Shown: positions 38,701-50,745, counted from the stretch's first letter. The stretch: DNA of 64,000 nucleotides from Cycas panzhihuaensis (GCA_023213395.1 CM041465.1:162943741-163007740); one strand, 5' to 3'. Numbers and translations are program-made. Notes: generated from the letters alone by a model not told the origin.

Positions 38701-40301
38701 CATAACTTAAGTCATAATTACAAAATATGCCCATTGAAATCTTATAATCCTTCTCTCAAAATTGGTATCTAACATATTTGAAAGGTTATGATCCCCCTTT
38801 GTATCCATTTTAGGATCATTTATTTTAAAAAAGAGAGTCATGTTTCATTTGTATTAGATACATTTGTATCTTTAATTTTGAGTCCATTTCAACCATGATA
38901 TTTTTACCCTTATCTTTTTCAACTTCTTCTTGATAAAATTCATCTTATTTGAAGATGACATCCCTATTTATAATAATCATTTTTTCATTTAGATTATAAC
39001 GTTTATAGGATTTAAAAGAGTTATAATATCCTATGATGATACATTTAATGCTCATCATTCAACTTCTTTTCCTTTAATTTAGGACATATGCATAAGTTAT
39101 GCACCCAAATATTCTCAAGTGTTTGATGCTTAGCTTATAACCTATGCAAACTTCTTTTGGTAACTCATCTAACTACTTTGGTGGTACACTTGTTCAATGC
39201 ATGGACAGTTATGTGTACAGCTTCTACCAAATATTTATTTCCTAGATACTTGTCCTTAAACATATTTCTTGTCATTTCCACAATTGTTCTATGCTTTCTT
39301 TCAACAACCTCATTTTGTTGAGCAGTGTAAGGATTTGCGAATTATTTTCGGATTCTAAAATACCTACAATAATTTTTTAATTCATTTAAAACAAATTTTC
39401 TCCTATTGTCTAATCTTAAAATGAAAATTTTAAGTTCACTTTGTCTTTCAACCATACTCATAAAATTAATGAAATATTGTAATGCATCTAACTTAAACTT
39501 TAGGAAGTATACTAAAGTCATCATTGTGAAGTCGTTAATAAATGTCATAAAAAACTTACTTCCTCTAAGTTAAACACATTTATTGGACCACATAAGTCTA
39601 TGTATATCGATTAGAGGGTCCGTTAACCCTATAACTTTCATTAGGGAATATTTCCCTTTGTTGTTTTCGAAGTACACATCCTTCAAATATTTTTTTACTA
39701 TGCTCGAAAATAGATAGTTCAATTACCATGTCTATTTTCTTCATTAAGTTCAAACTATTGTAGTTTACATGGCCAAATCTTTTGTGCCATGTTTCACTGT
39801 CTACATTGGTTGATGTCTTTCAGGCATAATAGTCTACCAGTGGAATAACTAATTTGAACAATCTGTCACTAGTCATTTGTTCTTTGACCACAATTACATT
39901 GTTTCTTAGTTTATCTTTGATGGTGCATTCTCCATTGTTAAAAATTATCTTATATTGTTGTTCTACCATCTGTCCTACTAATAGAAAATTTTTCTTTAGT
40001 GTTGGGATATGAAATATACACCTTGTTTCTCCAAAATCAATGTATACGGAAATATTCCCTTTCTCAACTAATGTTTGAGTGGTGTTATCACCAAACATAA
40101 TCTTATTTTTCTTGGCATTGTCCAATTTTTTAAACCACTCTTCTTTATAAATCGTGTGTAGAACATCTTAAATTTATGTACCAATTATCTCCTTCCTCAT
40201 TTGCCATCAAACTTAAAAGAAATAATCTTTCATCTCATATTTTTTCCAAAGTGTATTAGCAGTCCCCATTTGTGAATTTGATCTTTTTGCAAAGCAATTT
40301 T
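38700..40301 (-). pseudogene. Integrase, protease and Gag end of the nested copia element
   Basis: The minus strand from 40301 gives the second half of a zinc knuckle (GHLEKNCFAKR). 40125-39820 reads as the protease/pre-integrase region (KIMFGDNTTQTLVEKGNISVYI). 39548-39342 reads as the integrase core with FMTFINDFTMMTLVYFLK and IFILRLDNRRKFVLNE, where the family's DDF and SD.GGEF motifs have mutated (NDF, LDNRRKF). The remainder to 38700 is the degraded linker to RT. The protease DSG box is not clearly preserved. Confidence 0.82.
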
Positions 40302-40314
40302 TTTCCAAATGCCC
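40302..40314. repeat. Left target duplication of the LINE
   Basis: TTTCCAAATGCCC, matching 50435-50447 (TTTCCAAGTGCCC) with one difference. Both are copies of the copia zinc-knuckle coding sequence. Confidence 0.88.
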
Positions 40315-40559
40315 TTTTTTTTTCCTTGATTTAATAAAAATTGAGGGGGTTTTAAAAGGTCCCCAAACCTTTTACAAGATCTGCCTCTAGGTTAAAGCGA
40401 TATGCCATGACAAGCCCATGGCCTAATTAAACTAAGAACATCCCAACCACTTTAACCATACAAACCATAACAAGCCTAGTGGCTAGCTTGCCCCTTCCTA
40501 GGCTAACACACCCATTCTAACCAGACTCAAAAGCTCCTCCAAGAAGTTTTCTTTCCAGA

Positions 40560-40880
40560 CCCTCGTACTCTTGTTTGTGACCCCTCAATTGGCAAACCAA
40601 TCGGCTATTGCATTACCCTCTCTATACGTGTGACAAATTTGAGATTCCACCTTAGATCTCAACGCCTCTTGAGCATCCCTCACTATATTTGCATTATGCC
40701 ATTCTACATCAGTATCCCCTCTAAGAATCCTAATCACATTTAGTGAGTCTCCTTCGATCACCACCTTGTCATAATCATCATCTTCAACCATAAGCACTAC
40801 TCTCTACATGGCCTTTAATTCAACCTTATGGTTTGTTTGATTACCATAATATTCTGTGAAGGCCCACCTCACTCTACTAT
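40560..40880 (-). pseudogene. LINE RNase H domain
   Basis: The minus strand 40797-40585 has VVIEGDSLNVIRILRGDTD, then VRDAQEALRSK, CHTYREGNAIADWFAN, the plant LINE RNase H pattern with its EGDS and REGN.IAD motifs. The first part of the domain (about 40990-40800) is frameshifted, with a stop before VVLMVED. 40324-40560 is the 3' UTR. Confidence 0.88.
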
Positions 40881-41199
40881 CTAGGTATCTGCATAAACCT
40901 CCCCCACCTGCTTGCAGGGTTGCCTTTAGACGTCTTATTAAAGTTTATTTTAACCCAATTGTGTATAGATCGCCAAGAGCATTTTCTTCTCCTGACCTCA
41001 ATTATATTAGGTCTCCTTATTCCCCATCCATCCATGATGTTACTCTCTCTTTCCAAAATACTTTCCTCATCCCAAGTTCTAATCAATTCCATTGTCGCCA
41101 AACATATCATCTCATAAAGCCTAACCTCATCCAGTTCCTTCCCTTGAAATAATCTTATGTTTCGCTCTTTCCAAATGTTCCACACCACCATTAGCAAGA

Positions 41200-41670
41200 T
41201 CATTTTCTAGAGAAATCCCAAAGCTATACTCCGGAAGGGAGATTTCCACATCCTCCATTGATCTTCAAGGGTCCTTGGGCTCACCCAAAATATCCCTAAT
41301 TAGGACCAAATACCATCCCAAATTCTTTTAGCAAAAGGACAATGAATGTTGATATGATCAATCGTCTCCTCATCCTTCTTACACAGCACACACCTGTTTG
41401 GCATGGCAATACCGTGCCTATGAAGGTTGTCAACTGTTAGGATCTTTTTCTTCAGACAAAGCCACCAGAAGACCGCCACCTTGGGTATTAAACCCAACTT
41501 CCACACCCCTGCCAGTAAAGGATCCTTTTCGATTCCCACCTCCATACATATGGCTTGGTATCCATCCTTCACAGTATACTCGCCCGAGGGGGCGTTAGCA
41601 TATATGGCCACATTTACTTTAGGCCTTTTCGGAATGTAGTGTTGAACAAGCTCTCTTTTTAAGGCACAAA
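41200..41670 (-). pseudogene. LINE ORF2 zf-RVT region
   Basis: The minus strand 41611-41300 reads YTVKDGYQAICMEVG, GVWKLGLIPKVAVFWWLCL and CVLCKKDEETIDHINIHCPFAKRIW. The Cys-x2-Cys...His-x3-His...Cys spacing is that of the zf-RVT finger found after RT in plant LINEs. It is cut upstream at 41675 by the gypsy insertion. Confidence 0.9.
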
Positions 41671-41675
41671 TATTC
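41671..41675. repeat. Left target duplication of the gypsy element
   Basis: TATTC, identical to 45615-45619 on the other side of the element. Confidence 0.9.
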
Positions 41676-41924
41676 TATTACAAACCTCCTTAAAGGGATT
41701 AAGTAATTGCTAATTAAAGTGAAAGGGCATCTCCAAGAGTTGTAACTTATAATTGAAAAGGCTTATCATGCACTTATAAATGAGGCCTCCAATGCATTGA
41801 AGAGCATCACTTATTTTTATCAATCAATACCAATTGGTCTTTTGACTGCAAATTTACTTTCAAGTGTACTTATGTTCTTTGAAATTTTTTAATTGTGCTC
41901 CAGTTACGGAAAATGTCTGTAACA
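41676..41924 (+). repeat. 5' LTR of the small gypsy element
   Basis: Begins TATTACAAACC (original TG mutated to TA) and ends TGTAACA; 249 bp. Confidence 0.92.
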
Positions 41925-41926
41925 AG

Positions 41927-41938
41927 TGGTATCAAAGC
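41927..41938 (+). other. Primer-binding site of the small gypsy element
   Basis: TGGTATCAAAGC, two bases after the LTR, the initiator tRNA-Met type. Confidence 0.88.
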
Positions 41939-43560
41939 GTATTGATTCATGTGTATAAAATATATCTAATTGATATCATATCCAATTGACATTCCTTCTA
42001 TTGTTCTATCTAATTGGCTACTACTGCCATCGCCATAGCTACTCATGAAATTCATCTCCCAAATTATCAATGTGTCTTATTAACTGAGCTACTACATCAC
42101 CTCACCACCATTATAATTAATCACTCCATCGTTGTGACTATCATTGTAGCTCAACAAAATTGCTAAAGTCATTCATAGCCCTATTATTTCATCTGGTACT
42201 TCTATCATTTGTGATATGTTATACTTCACAAATAGTACATTCATTTGCATTACGTACTTTACCTAAGAATTTCAATTTCCATACACTTGCATCCGTAGAA
42301 AATATGTTCACTTAGTTTAAAAAAAAAAATCTGCACGTTCTCCCTTTCAAACCAACTATCGCCCCAATTAAATCACTAATATAATCATAGGTACAATGCG
42401 TCGTAAATCAACAGATTGAAGACGTTAAGCATAATTTACCAAAATCAATCTTTACAATTAGATTTATATTCAAATCAACTAAAATATACTTTCCCATTAT
42501 CATCTTGTCAAGTTATTCCAACGTTGCTAGTAAATTATTGCACTGTTGTGCGCACATTTTAATCTAATTATTGCAAATTGTACACTCTTCTCTGTGTCTT
42601 TCATTATTTGTTCCGTTCCTTCGTCTTTTTGGAGCCGTTGCCATTTCTGCGTCTTTCCATCGTCCATCATTCTCTCTGTCCCTGGCGTCGTTCTTATCTG
42701 TGCCCTCCCTGTTTTCTTACGTTACCGTTCCATTCCATTCCATTTGGTCCCCGTCTCATTCAATTTCATCTATCTGCGTTCCTCTGTTGCAACTCCTTTC
42801 GTTACGTTTTCGTCCGTTGTCTGTTGTAATTTTCTTCATTCATAAAACCTAAAATAATATTATATCCATATATATATAAATATATATGTATATATATGGT
42901 ATTAAGAGAATAACAACCACCAATATATTGGATACAGTATACAATTTCACAAATAACATAGTACCTTTATCCTTAGTTATATTAAAAATTATTATGTTTT
43001 CTATTACATTAATTTTACACTAATACATTTATTCTCCTTAATTATTTCATAATTATTTTATCAATGTTGCACTTTCATTTCATATACGTTTAATACCATT
43101 ATATTATACTTTGATGTCACTTTAAATATCTACAACATTTTAAATTATATCCTTTTCAAATACAATATAGAGTCATTTCCATATTTAGTCTATTGATCAC
43201 ATAGATAAGACACTTGACTAGTCTCAAGGTCCTTGTCATATCTGTAATCTCTGATTGTCATTAGATAATACTTCAATCTTACGTTAAACATTTAAGTTTA
43301 ATTCTCTTCTAAGTCATCACCTATTCCATCAATTTAATATCCTTTGGATATTGAATAAGTTGACCGATCTTGTCGTTTATATATGAGTGTGACCTACTTG
43401 AAATACATTCAGTAGTATCAAGCAAGATCAAAATATTATTTTGGATCAATCAAACACGACAGAAAGGCAGTGGAACCACACTTAACACAATCATTAAAAT
43501 AATGAACACTGAAGAGATAGTAGACAATACCATCAAAAAATATCATCAAACCGATCACTC
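41939..43560 (+). other. Leader of the small gypsy element
   Basis: About 1.6 kb of AT- and pyrimidine-rich sequence before gag. 42590-42840 is TC-rich and gives overlapping open frames in all three plus-strand phases, which is a composition effect; none resembles a protein family. Confidence 0.5.
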
Positions 43561-43565
43561 AAGCA

Positions 43566-44760
43566 GTGCAAATATCAAACGCTCTCTTAAATCATACATT
43601 ACATCAAATCTTGGATAAATTGATAATCATAGCAACGAACAAGAAAGAAGATATGATTGTTCCAGATTCGGAGGATGAGGCAATGAGTCGGCAGTCTCAT
43701 ATCAAAAATCAAACCGTTAAAAATTATTCCAGTCCTCAGATGTCTCCAATTAATACTGAGAATGAAGCTATCAGAAAATACCTTAATGAGTATCCCAATT
43801 TGACCCCTGAAGAACAGAAGATAGTGGATTTTCAAGCATATTTCAACTGCTTACAAAATATTCAAACATAGAAAAAGAAAAAGTTAGAAAAAATTACTAT
43901 ATAACGTTTCAATATGGAACAAAAATCACACGAGCCAAGAGTATGGATTCAACAAATGGAAAACTACTTTCGCTTAATGGAGATTGAGCCAGTAGGGCAA
44001 GTTCCGTTAGCCACCCTGCACATGGATGGGATAGCATGCAAATGGTGGCAGTGTCTAGAACAAACCTCTTTTTGAACTCAACTTCCAACTTGGAAAGAAT
44101 TTGTGTGTTTATTCATCGAACAGTTTGATACTGTATCTAATCGTAATTATTATTGTGAATTACGAAGATTAAAACAGACAGGTTCCGTAGAAGAATGTAG
44201 TGCAGCATTCACGAGGCTAAGCTATGTGTTAGAAGATATTCTGACTAATCGACTTATCCAGTTATATATGGATGGTCTGATAGCAGAAATCCAAGCTGAT
44301 GTTAAAATTCAAGAACCAAAGGACCTTAACAAGGCAACACAGTTAGCCAAAATACATGAAGATAAACGCAATGCCTTACGCAAAATAGGCACAGATCTTT
44401 ATATTTCTCCACTTAGTCGACATAATCTTTTACTAAGTGCTCAACACATACACGTATTAATCAGCCTGAATCGACCTGCTAAACCAATCATTCAAAAAAC
44501 AAAAACAGGGTAAGAAGAGTTAAGAAAAAGAAACCGATGCTTCAGATGTGAGGAGAAGTGGGAACTTGGGCTTAGATGTCAAAAGAACCAGTTATATACA
44601 ATCAGACTACTGCCAGATGAAAATATTGATGAAGAAGAACAAGAATTATAAAATAATCAAGGAAATTGTTATCATTCAGAACATCACGAAAGCCACAGTA
44701 ATCTCTAAGACGTCCATCTGCAAATGTCACTATCATTTATAAGCAGTTTTAATCAATCAA
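43566..44760 (+). pseudogene. Gypsy Gag with zinc knuckle, decayed
   Basis: In one plus-strand frame: a polar N-terminal part (43566-43871), then after stops the Gag core PRVWIQQMENYFRLMEIEP, GIACKWWQCLEQ, LPTWKEFVCLFIEQF and LRRLKQTGSVEECSAAF, ending about 44513. Stops lie at 43869-43871, in AUAUAA-type sequence near 43902, and as TGA after TSF near 44073. In a second frame from 44537 comes CFRCEEKWELGLRC, the plant gypsy zinc knuckle with its His replaced by Leu. So the protein is broken by stops and one frameshift. Confidence 0.9.
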
Positions 44761-45350
44761 ATACCTTAAAATTACAGGGATCTATCAAAAATCAAGTTGT
44801 AACAATCTTGATAGATTCAGGTAGCACACATAATTTTATTGATCAAAATTGTGCACAACAACTGAGATTATTTCCATTAAGGACTCCTCGTTTCTAGGTC
44901 ACTGTTGGAGGAAGACAGGTAATCTCTAGCCAAGGTATAATGAAGAACCTTAACATCACACTAAACAATGTCAGCATTATAGAAGATTTCTATGTCGTTG
45001 ATGTCAGAAGTGTAGATATTGTATTGGGCAGTCAATGGCTCAGTACACTTGGAACCTTCGAAATGAATATGGATGAATAGTTTATGCGATTTAAGAAAGA
45101 AGGATGAATTATCACGTTATCAAGAAAAAGATCGAACAAAACTAACGTCATATCACGCGAGAATCAGGGTGAAGAAGTCAAAAAGCAACCACAAGCACTC
45201 TAAAAACACAGTCAAGATTTCCAACCAGAAGAATCTTCTAATAAATACCTGCAACATTCGTCTAATCATCTAATAGACTCTACTACAACGAAGGACAACG
45301 TACATTTAAGGGATTGCAATCGTTCGACTATGTTTCGTGTGCGAAACATC
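44761..45350 (+). pseudogene. Gypsy aspartic protease (RVP_2 type), decayed
   Basis: The plus strand near 44800-44845 reads TILIDSGSTHNFID, the active site of the plant gypsy protease with its DSG intact. It continues with FPLRTPRF, VTVGGRQVISSQG, and IVLGSQWLSTLG to about 45060. The remainder to 45350 is a polar segment in mixed frames where RT would normally follow. No RT motif is present before the polypurine tract. Confidence 0.88.
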
Positions 45351-45366
45351 TTTAGGGGGAGGAATT

Positions 45367-45614
45367 GTTACAGACCTCCTTAAAGGGATTAGGTAATTGT
45401 TAATTAAAGTGAAAGGGCATCTCTAAGAGTTGTAACTTATAATTGAAAAGGCCTATCATGCACTTATAAATGAGGCCTCTAGTGTATTGAAGAGCATCAC
45501 TTATATTTATCAATCAATACCAATTGGTCTTTTGACTGCAAATTTACTTTCAAGCGTACTTGCATTCTTTTAAATCTTTTAATTGTGCTCCAATTACGGA
45601 AAAGGTTCGTAAGA
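45367..45614 (+). repeat. 3' LTR of the small gypsy element
   Basis: Begins TGTTACAGACC, ends CGTAAGA (CA mutated to GA), followed by TATTC. Confidence 0.92.
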
Positions 45615-45619
45615 TATTC

Positions 45620-47770
45620 TCCCCCCATTCCTAGATCCCTTGTAACTCCTCAAAATATTTCTAGACTTTTATCTCTGCTTTGTCCCTCCCAGTAGTCTTT
45701 GACCTTAGAACCATATGCATCTTCGCAGACAGCTTACATAATACCGACGCTCGGGCTATCATTCAATTGATAATTACCACACCATTTGTCCTCACATAAC
45801 TTCATACTTTCCCCATTCCCCAAGTTCCATCTCATGCCAGAGGTCAAGATAGGTCTCGAGTGGACCAGACTCCTCCATATTGGAGACCCGTAAACCTCCC
45901 CCACCTCGTCTTTCAGGAAATGCTTTCCTCCCAGATATTTTTTAGAAATGATCTTGCCCCATTATCCTCCTCCCTTCTTCACCAGTCTCCAGCCCAGCTT
46001 GGCCGCCAAGGCTCTATTAAAAGGGGCTAATCTTCTGATGTTAAGCCCTCCCGCCCATCTGGGCATACAAACTTTGTTCCATGTAACTAGGTGGATTATA
46101 TCCTTTTCTTTAGTTCTGGACCACGGGAATCTCTTCTAAATGCCTTCTCAGATTGATATAAACCTGCTTGGGATCCTAAATATTGACATCATATACACCG
46201 GAATAATCTGCAAAGAAGCAGCCACCAACTGAATCTTTACAGCTGGGCTGAGGAGGGTTCCTTTCCAGCCAGCCAGTTTCCTTTGCATCCTATCTACAAT
46301 GGGGTTCCAAAGGGCCTTACTCATATTCCCAACAAATAGACGCATTCCTAGATAAGTAGACAGCAGAGATCTGATGGGCATCCTTAACTCCCTACTTATC
46401 TTTCTTTGCAGTTTCTCATGGGTATTTATAAAGAAGACAGAGCTTTTTCTAGGTTTATTCTTTGATTTGTGGCTCTCTCAAAGGCTTGGAGTCTAGCCTT
46501 AGAGGCTCTAGCTTCCCCCATGGATGCATTTCCTAAGAGAATGCTGTCATCAACAAACTGGTGATGGACAATATTATCTATGCTAAATGTAGGCTTTAGT
46601 CTAGTGACCTATCCTTTCTTCCCAACCTCCTCGACAACTCTCCCTAAAATTTCCACCGTAATGATAAAAAGGTAGGGGGATAAAGGGTCCTCTTGCCTTA
46701 ACCCTCTAAAGCTAAGAAAGAAGGGTGTCAATGTGCCATTTATCAAAATAGAATATTGTGGTTTGGAGATACAGCTTATCATCCATTCCCTCCAAACCTC
46801 ATCAAACCCAAATGCATGAAGGCAATCACATGCTATTATGTCGTAGGCTTTTGATATATCAATTTTCACAACCATGTTGACTTCTCTTCTCTGGTGGACC
46901 AAATGGATCATTTCGTTGACCACTATAATGCCATCCAGAATTTGTCTACCTTTCACGAATCCATCCTAATTTGGGGATATAATCAATGACAAACATTCTT
47001 TCAATCTATTAGCCAAAATCTTGGCCAAGATTTTGTATTTAATATTACAGAGGCTTATCAATCTGAACTCCTCCATGGCTTTTGCCCATTCTTTCTTTGG
47101 GATCAGTACCAGGAAAGTGGCCTGTGACTCCTTTAAGATTGTTCTCTTATTATAAAATTCATCTAGGGCCAGTTTTAGGTCTTCCTTGATTATGTCCCAA
47201 AACTCTTAGAAAAAAACCTAGAGAAAAACCATCTAGACCAGAAGCTTTGTCCCACCCCATGTTAAAGAGGGCCTTCTCCACTTCCTCCATAATGAAAGGT
47301 TCCTTCAACTACCTGTTTTGATCTTCCTCGATCAGCGTAGGGATATATCCCATCAGCTCCCTCCTTAAGTCCGCCTCTTGACAGTCGAGTTCTTCAAATA
47401 GGTTCTTAAAGTAATCCACCCACAATACCTTTAATTTCCTCTTCTGTCTCCCGTATGACTCCTCCAATGCTCCTCAGTTTGTTTATTCTATTACAAGATC
47501 TATGTTCTAGGGTTGTCATATGGAAGAATTTTGTGTTTCAGTCCTCGTCCACCAGCCAAAGGGCCCTCAACTCCTGCGTCCAATGAATTTCTTCCTTGGC
47601 CAATATCTCCTCCAAGTTCCTGATAGTCGTTCACTCCAAGTGGTCCAGAGTGAGGGATATGCCTTCCTCATGAATTCTTCTCTCAATCTCACCTAGCTCC
47701 CCTAGAAGCCGACTTTTTGCATCGAAAATGTTGCCAAAGACCTCTTTATTCCAAACTTTGATTTGCGTTC
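45620..47770 (-). pseudogene. LINE ORF2 reverse transcriptase
   Basis: On the minus strand: 46956-46609 has KGRQILDGIIVVNEMIHLV, VVKIDISKAYD and GTLTPFFLSFRGLRQEDPLS, RT boxes of plant L1. The catalytic box reads HHQFVDDSILLG at 46546-46557, with FVDD where most have FADD or YADD. 46381-46148 has YLGMRLFVGNMSKALW, RKLAGWKGTLLSPAVKIQLV, the thumb region. The region 46960-47770 is the linker after the endonuclease, with scattered stops. The ORF is cut at 45615 by the gypsy element. Confidence 0.92.
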
Positions 47771-47774
47771 TCAC

Positions 47775-48616
47775 CTAGTGTAGCTTCTTTAAGAACCTGA
47801 ACATAACATACCCCTCCACCGGGATACTCCACCATTCCTTAACCCGGTTCCTAAGGTCTGGGTATCTTGTCCACATAAGTTCGAACCTAAAGAGGGCCCC
47901 ATGGTGTTTTTCTTGGGTGTTAAACTCAAGCATCAATGGTAAGTGGTCAGAGGCCACCTTTGGGAGAGCTTCTAATTTGATGTCATCATGGAGCCTTGTC
48001 CATTCATAATTAATCAGCTCCCTGTCAAGCTTTATCTGGATGTGGTTATCTCCCATTCTTCTATTCGACCAGGTATACTTGGCCCCACGCAACGGGACGT
48101 CCATCAGACCCTCTTTTTTGCAAGAATTCCCCTAGATCAATCATGCTTCTAGACCATCCCTCTTGGCCCCCTTTCTTTTCTCCTGAGGCCAAAGTCGTCC
48201 CCCACTACCATCTAGGGGCCCTTCTAATCTTTATGGGCTTCCATAATCCTATCCCACAGAATCTTCCTTTCTTTTGTCGTTGTTGAAGCATATATGTTGG
48301 TAGCTAACCATTGTGAGTTTGTCCTCCTGCAGGTGAAGCAAACTGTTATAAAATGATCCTCCTGTACCATAATTATCCCATGCCAAACTCTCAGGTTCCA
48401 GAGAACTGCCACACCTCCCGAGCCTTGAGAACCGTCTCTCACCAGTAACTCCACGTTCCTCCAAACCTTGTTTTGCATCTCTAACCCTTTTTCTTTCTCT
48501 AGCTTAGTTTCCTGAAGCATCATAATATCCACTCCCAATTTGTCTTCCATATCTCTAACCGCTCTCTGCTTAGAAGGAGCATTTAAACCCCTAATATTCC
48601 ATGAGATTAACCTCAT
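47775..48616 (-). pseudogene. LINE ORF2 AP-endonuclease
   Basis: The minus strand opens at 48616 with MRLISWNIRGLNAPSKQRAV, then IMMLQETKLEKEKG, GSGGVAVLWNLRVW and TNIYASTTTKERK. This is the N-terminal apurinic-type endonuclease that nicks target DNA for target-primed reverse transcription; the N and E of WNIRG and QETK are present. 48104-47775 adds DVPLRGAKYTWSNRRMGDNHIQIKLD and LEALPKVASDHLPLMLEF, where SDH is the catalytic end of the domain. A frameshift around 48120-48220 separates the two parts. Confidence 0.93.
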
Positions 48617-49039
48617 AGCCTACTATAGGCCCTCCCACCCTTGGCATCTGGGGGGTCACCTCCTGCTCCTCAGAAATGGTCCTTCAATCATCCCTTCCTT
48701 CAGGGTTCATTGATACCCTTGGTCAATTTGGGAAGCCGTCTCCCTTTCTCAAATCACTCTTTTAGGGGGTCTTCCAACTCTCCTATCGTTTCCTAGGTCA
48801 GGGCCTCTCCTTTGGCTCGCCATTTCCTCCTACATCCCTTTCCCCTTTACCATCCACATTCGCTCTGCACTAACCAACCCTTCCTGACCCTCTCTAATAA
48901 TCAAGGCCTCCACATGTTACATCCTTTCTAAACCCTCGCAATTGGCCTTGCACCCATCCTCGATCTTTGCCATCCCAAACTTCCCCTCTTCCTATCCCTT
49001 TGGCACATCCTTCTCCTCGCCTTCCTCGAAGAGGGTATC

Positions 49040-49960
49040 CTCTTCTTGCCAGTTTATTATCTAATCTCCCTCCATCTCTTTATCCTTATAGGTCTCCTCC
49101 ACGATGATCACCTGGGCCTCACCCGTGACCCGCTCCCCTACTTCCTCTTCTAGTCCCACGAGTTCGATATTCAGGGCCTCCTTCTTAGTTGCCTCCTCCT
49201 TTTTCAGGTACACAGGGCATTTCAAGGGGAGGTGCCCCAAACTTCTACATCTAAAACATCTGAAATTGTCCAACTCATAAACCAACTTCTGGTCAATATT
49301 CTATCCATCAAATTCAATCATGACCTCTTCCGGGAGGCTTTTGTCAAGTCTCGCTAGAACACAAAATCTAGTATTTATTAGACGAGATCTATTCTTTGTT
49401 GTTGAATACGTAGCTAGTAAAGGGCCTATAGCTCTCGCAACACCTTTTATTACTTCCAGGTTCTAGAACTACAAGGATAACCCTAACACCTATATCCAAA
49501 TCGGAGCCTGTTTTACTGTTGAGACCAAACAGTCAAAACTTGGATGCCACTTTACCAATGTTATTGCTTTCCGCCCTAGCATCCAAGGGGATTTCAATAA
49601 AATACCTATCATATATTTCTGATTGGCGAACCTAAATAAGACACACCCTTTAAGCATAGCCATAACCTCCACTGAGCTCTTTGTTCTCCACTTGGTCACC
49701 ACCAATTTTTTGATAATATCAAGCCTTGGTCTGAGCCCTAAGAACCTACCTACCAAGGTGTTCTCCCAATATTTCTCTATCTGTTTGGTTAGATCTTTAG
49801 GAACAAGTATTTTAATCAAATTATCTTGGTAGATTAGCTCTATCTCATATGTTTTTGAGTCTCCACATCTTAAAACATCTCGATATGTCCTTCCTGTAGG
49901 GGAGAACTGGGTTTGGTTTGTATGAAGTGTTTCCTCCATTCTATTTGTGAAACATAACAA
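49040..49960 (-). pseudogene. LINE ORF1 with DUF4283-like domain and zinc knuckle
   Basis: The minus strand is open from 49960 to 49490 (156 codons) with IELIYQDNLIKILVPKDLTK, FLGLRPRLDIIKKLV and KGCVLFRFANQKYMI, the pattern of the DUF4283 RNA-binding region in plant LINE ORF1. After stops near 49488, 49470 and 49300 it ends with FRCFRCRSLGHLPLKCPVY (about 49265-49210), a CX2CX4HX4C zinc knuckle, and an acidic tail to 49061. 48620-49040 is the spacer before ORF2. Confidence 0.88.
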
Positions 49961-50434
49961 AGAGCTACTAAGCTAGCCAACTACTCACCCAACTCATGGC
50001 TTTGGAACTGACCAGTGGTTCCTTTCCAGAGTTGTCCTCTCTGCAGCTCCTTTTCGTCTCCTCCTTGATGCCGATCTTTCCTTTAATTACTATGTCTCGG
50101 CTCTTGTCCCCCCTTATTATTTGAGGGGACTACAAGTGATCTTAGGGTCGAGCAGAAGCTACATATGCCCATAGGACTCCTAGGCCTCCTTCCTCTGTCT
50201 CTCCGCAGAGATCTCTCTAAGCGCCTCTTTAGTAGTGGTTCTATTAGAGGGTCGTCTCTCACCCCATTGCGATGGTCGTTCCGGACCTCGTCTCTGATTT
50301 GGAGACTTTCCAGCCCCGCCAAGTCTCCCTACCCTGTGGAGCCGCCACTACCATAATCAAGGTTTGCCCATGATTACCGTTGCATCCGTTCAGTCGCTCC
50401 AAACCTAGTCCATTTGATTACACCTCATTACTGC
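49961..50434 (-). other. LINE 5' UTR
   Basis: Mixed-composition sequence between the ORF1 start and the 5' end of the LINE. Open frames on both strands here (for example 50165-50356) resemble nothing known. Confidence 0.6.
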
Positions 50435-50745
50435 TTTCCAAGTGCCCATTTTTATGACAATAGAAATATCAGATTGTTACTCTACCCCTTGGATTTCTTC
50501 TTCATTGTCCTTGGTTTCTACCGCTAGGACTTTGACATTTTTCTCTTCCTTGAGATCCATAAGTTTGAACTTAGCTTTGATCAAACTAGGCTTGAAAATA
50601 TCTGTCTTTGGAATTGATTTTGCCTTTGATAGAAGCGACTTAGACATTGCCCTTGATGATTACCTTGACTTTGATGATAACCTTGTGCTTGATAAGCTTG
50701 ACCTTGCATTTGATATAGATAATATACCTTACCATTAAGATATGA
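50435..50745 (-). pseudogene. Gag C-terminal remnant of the nested copia element
   Basis: On the minus strand a Gln/Gly/Tyr-rich stretch (YHQSQGNHQGQ) near 50640-50720 is followed by FYCHKNGHLE at about 50440-50470, the first half of a CCHC knuckle. Its second half lies at 40301 beyond the LINE. 50435-50447 is the LINE's right target duplication. Confidence 0.75.

Larger units (their letters stand above)
41676..45614 (+). mobile_element. Small Ty3-gypsy-type element with only gag and protease
   Basis: LTRs of 249 and 248 bp (41676-41924 and 45367-45614) share CAGACCTCCTTAAAGGGATT-type sequence. The 5-bp target duplication TATTC is perfect. The primer-binding site TGGTATCAAAGC (41927-41938) lies two bases after the 5' LTR, and a polypurine tract TTTAGGGGGAGGAA (45351-45365) precedes the 3' LTR. 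Between them there is a Gag, a zinc knuckle and an aspartic protease, but RT, RNase H and integrase are absent. It moved using another element's enzymes and inserted into the LINE ORF2, so it is younger than the LINE. Confidence 0.92.
40315..50434 (-). mobile_element. Full-length L1-type LINE with RNase H, interrupted by a gypsy element
   Basis: A minus-strand non-LTR retrotransposon whose 3' poly-A appears as the T run at 40315-40323 and whose 5' end is at 50434. It is bounded by a 13-bp target duplication (40302-40314 and 50435-50447, one mismatch). Read on the minus strand it has ORF1 with a DUF4283-like domain and CCHC knuckle, then ORF2 with AP-endonuclease, RT, zf-RVT and RNase H. Subtracting the 3.94-kb gypsy insertion leaves about 6.2 kb, a normal full length for plant L1. 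It lies inside the Gag of the outer copia element. Several frameshifts and stops show that it is inactive. Confidence 0.93.

Noticed and set aside
42546-42852. Three overlapping open frames on the plus strand
   Set aside because: They lie in a TC-rich leader of the small gypsy element. Openness in all three phases is a composition effect, and none matches a family.
50165-50738. Plus-strand frames as genes
   Set aside because: They are shadows of the LINE 5' region and of the copia Gag tail, which read sensibly only on the minus strand.
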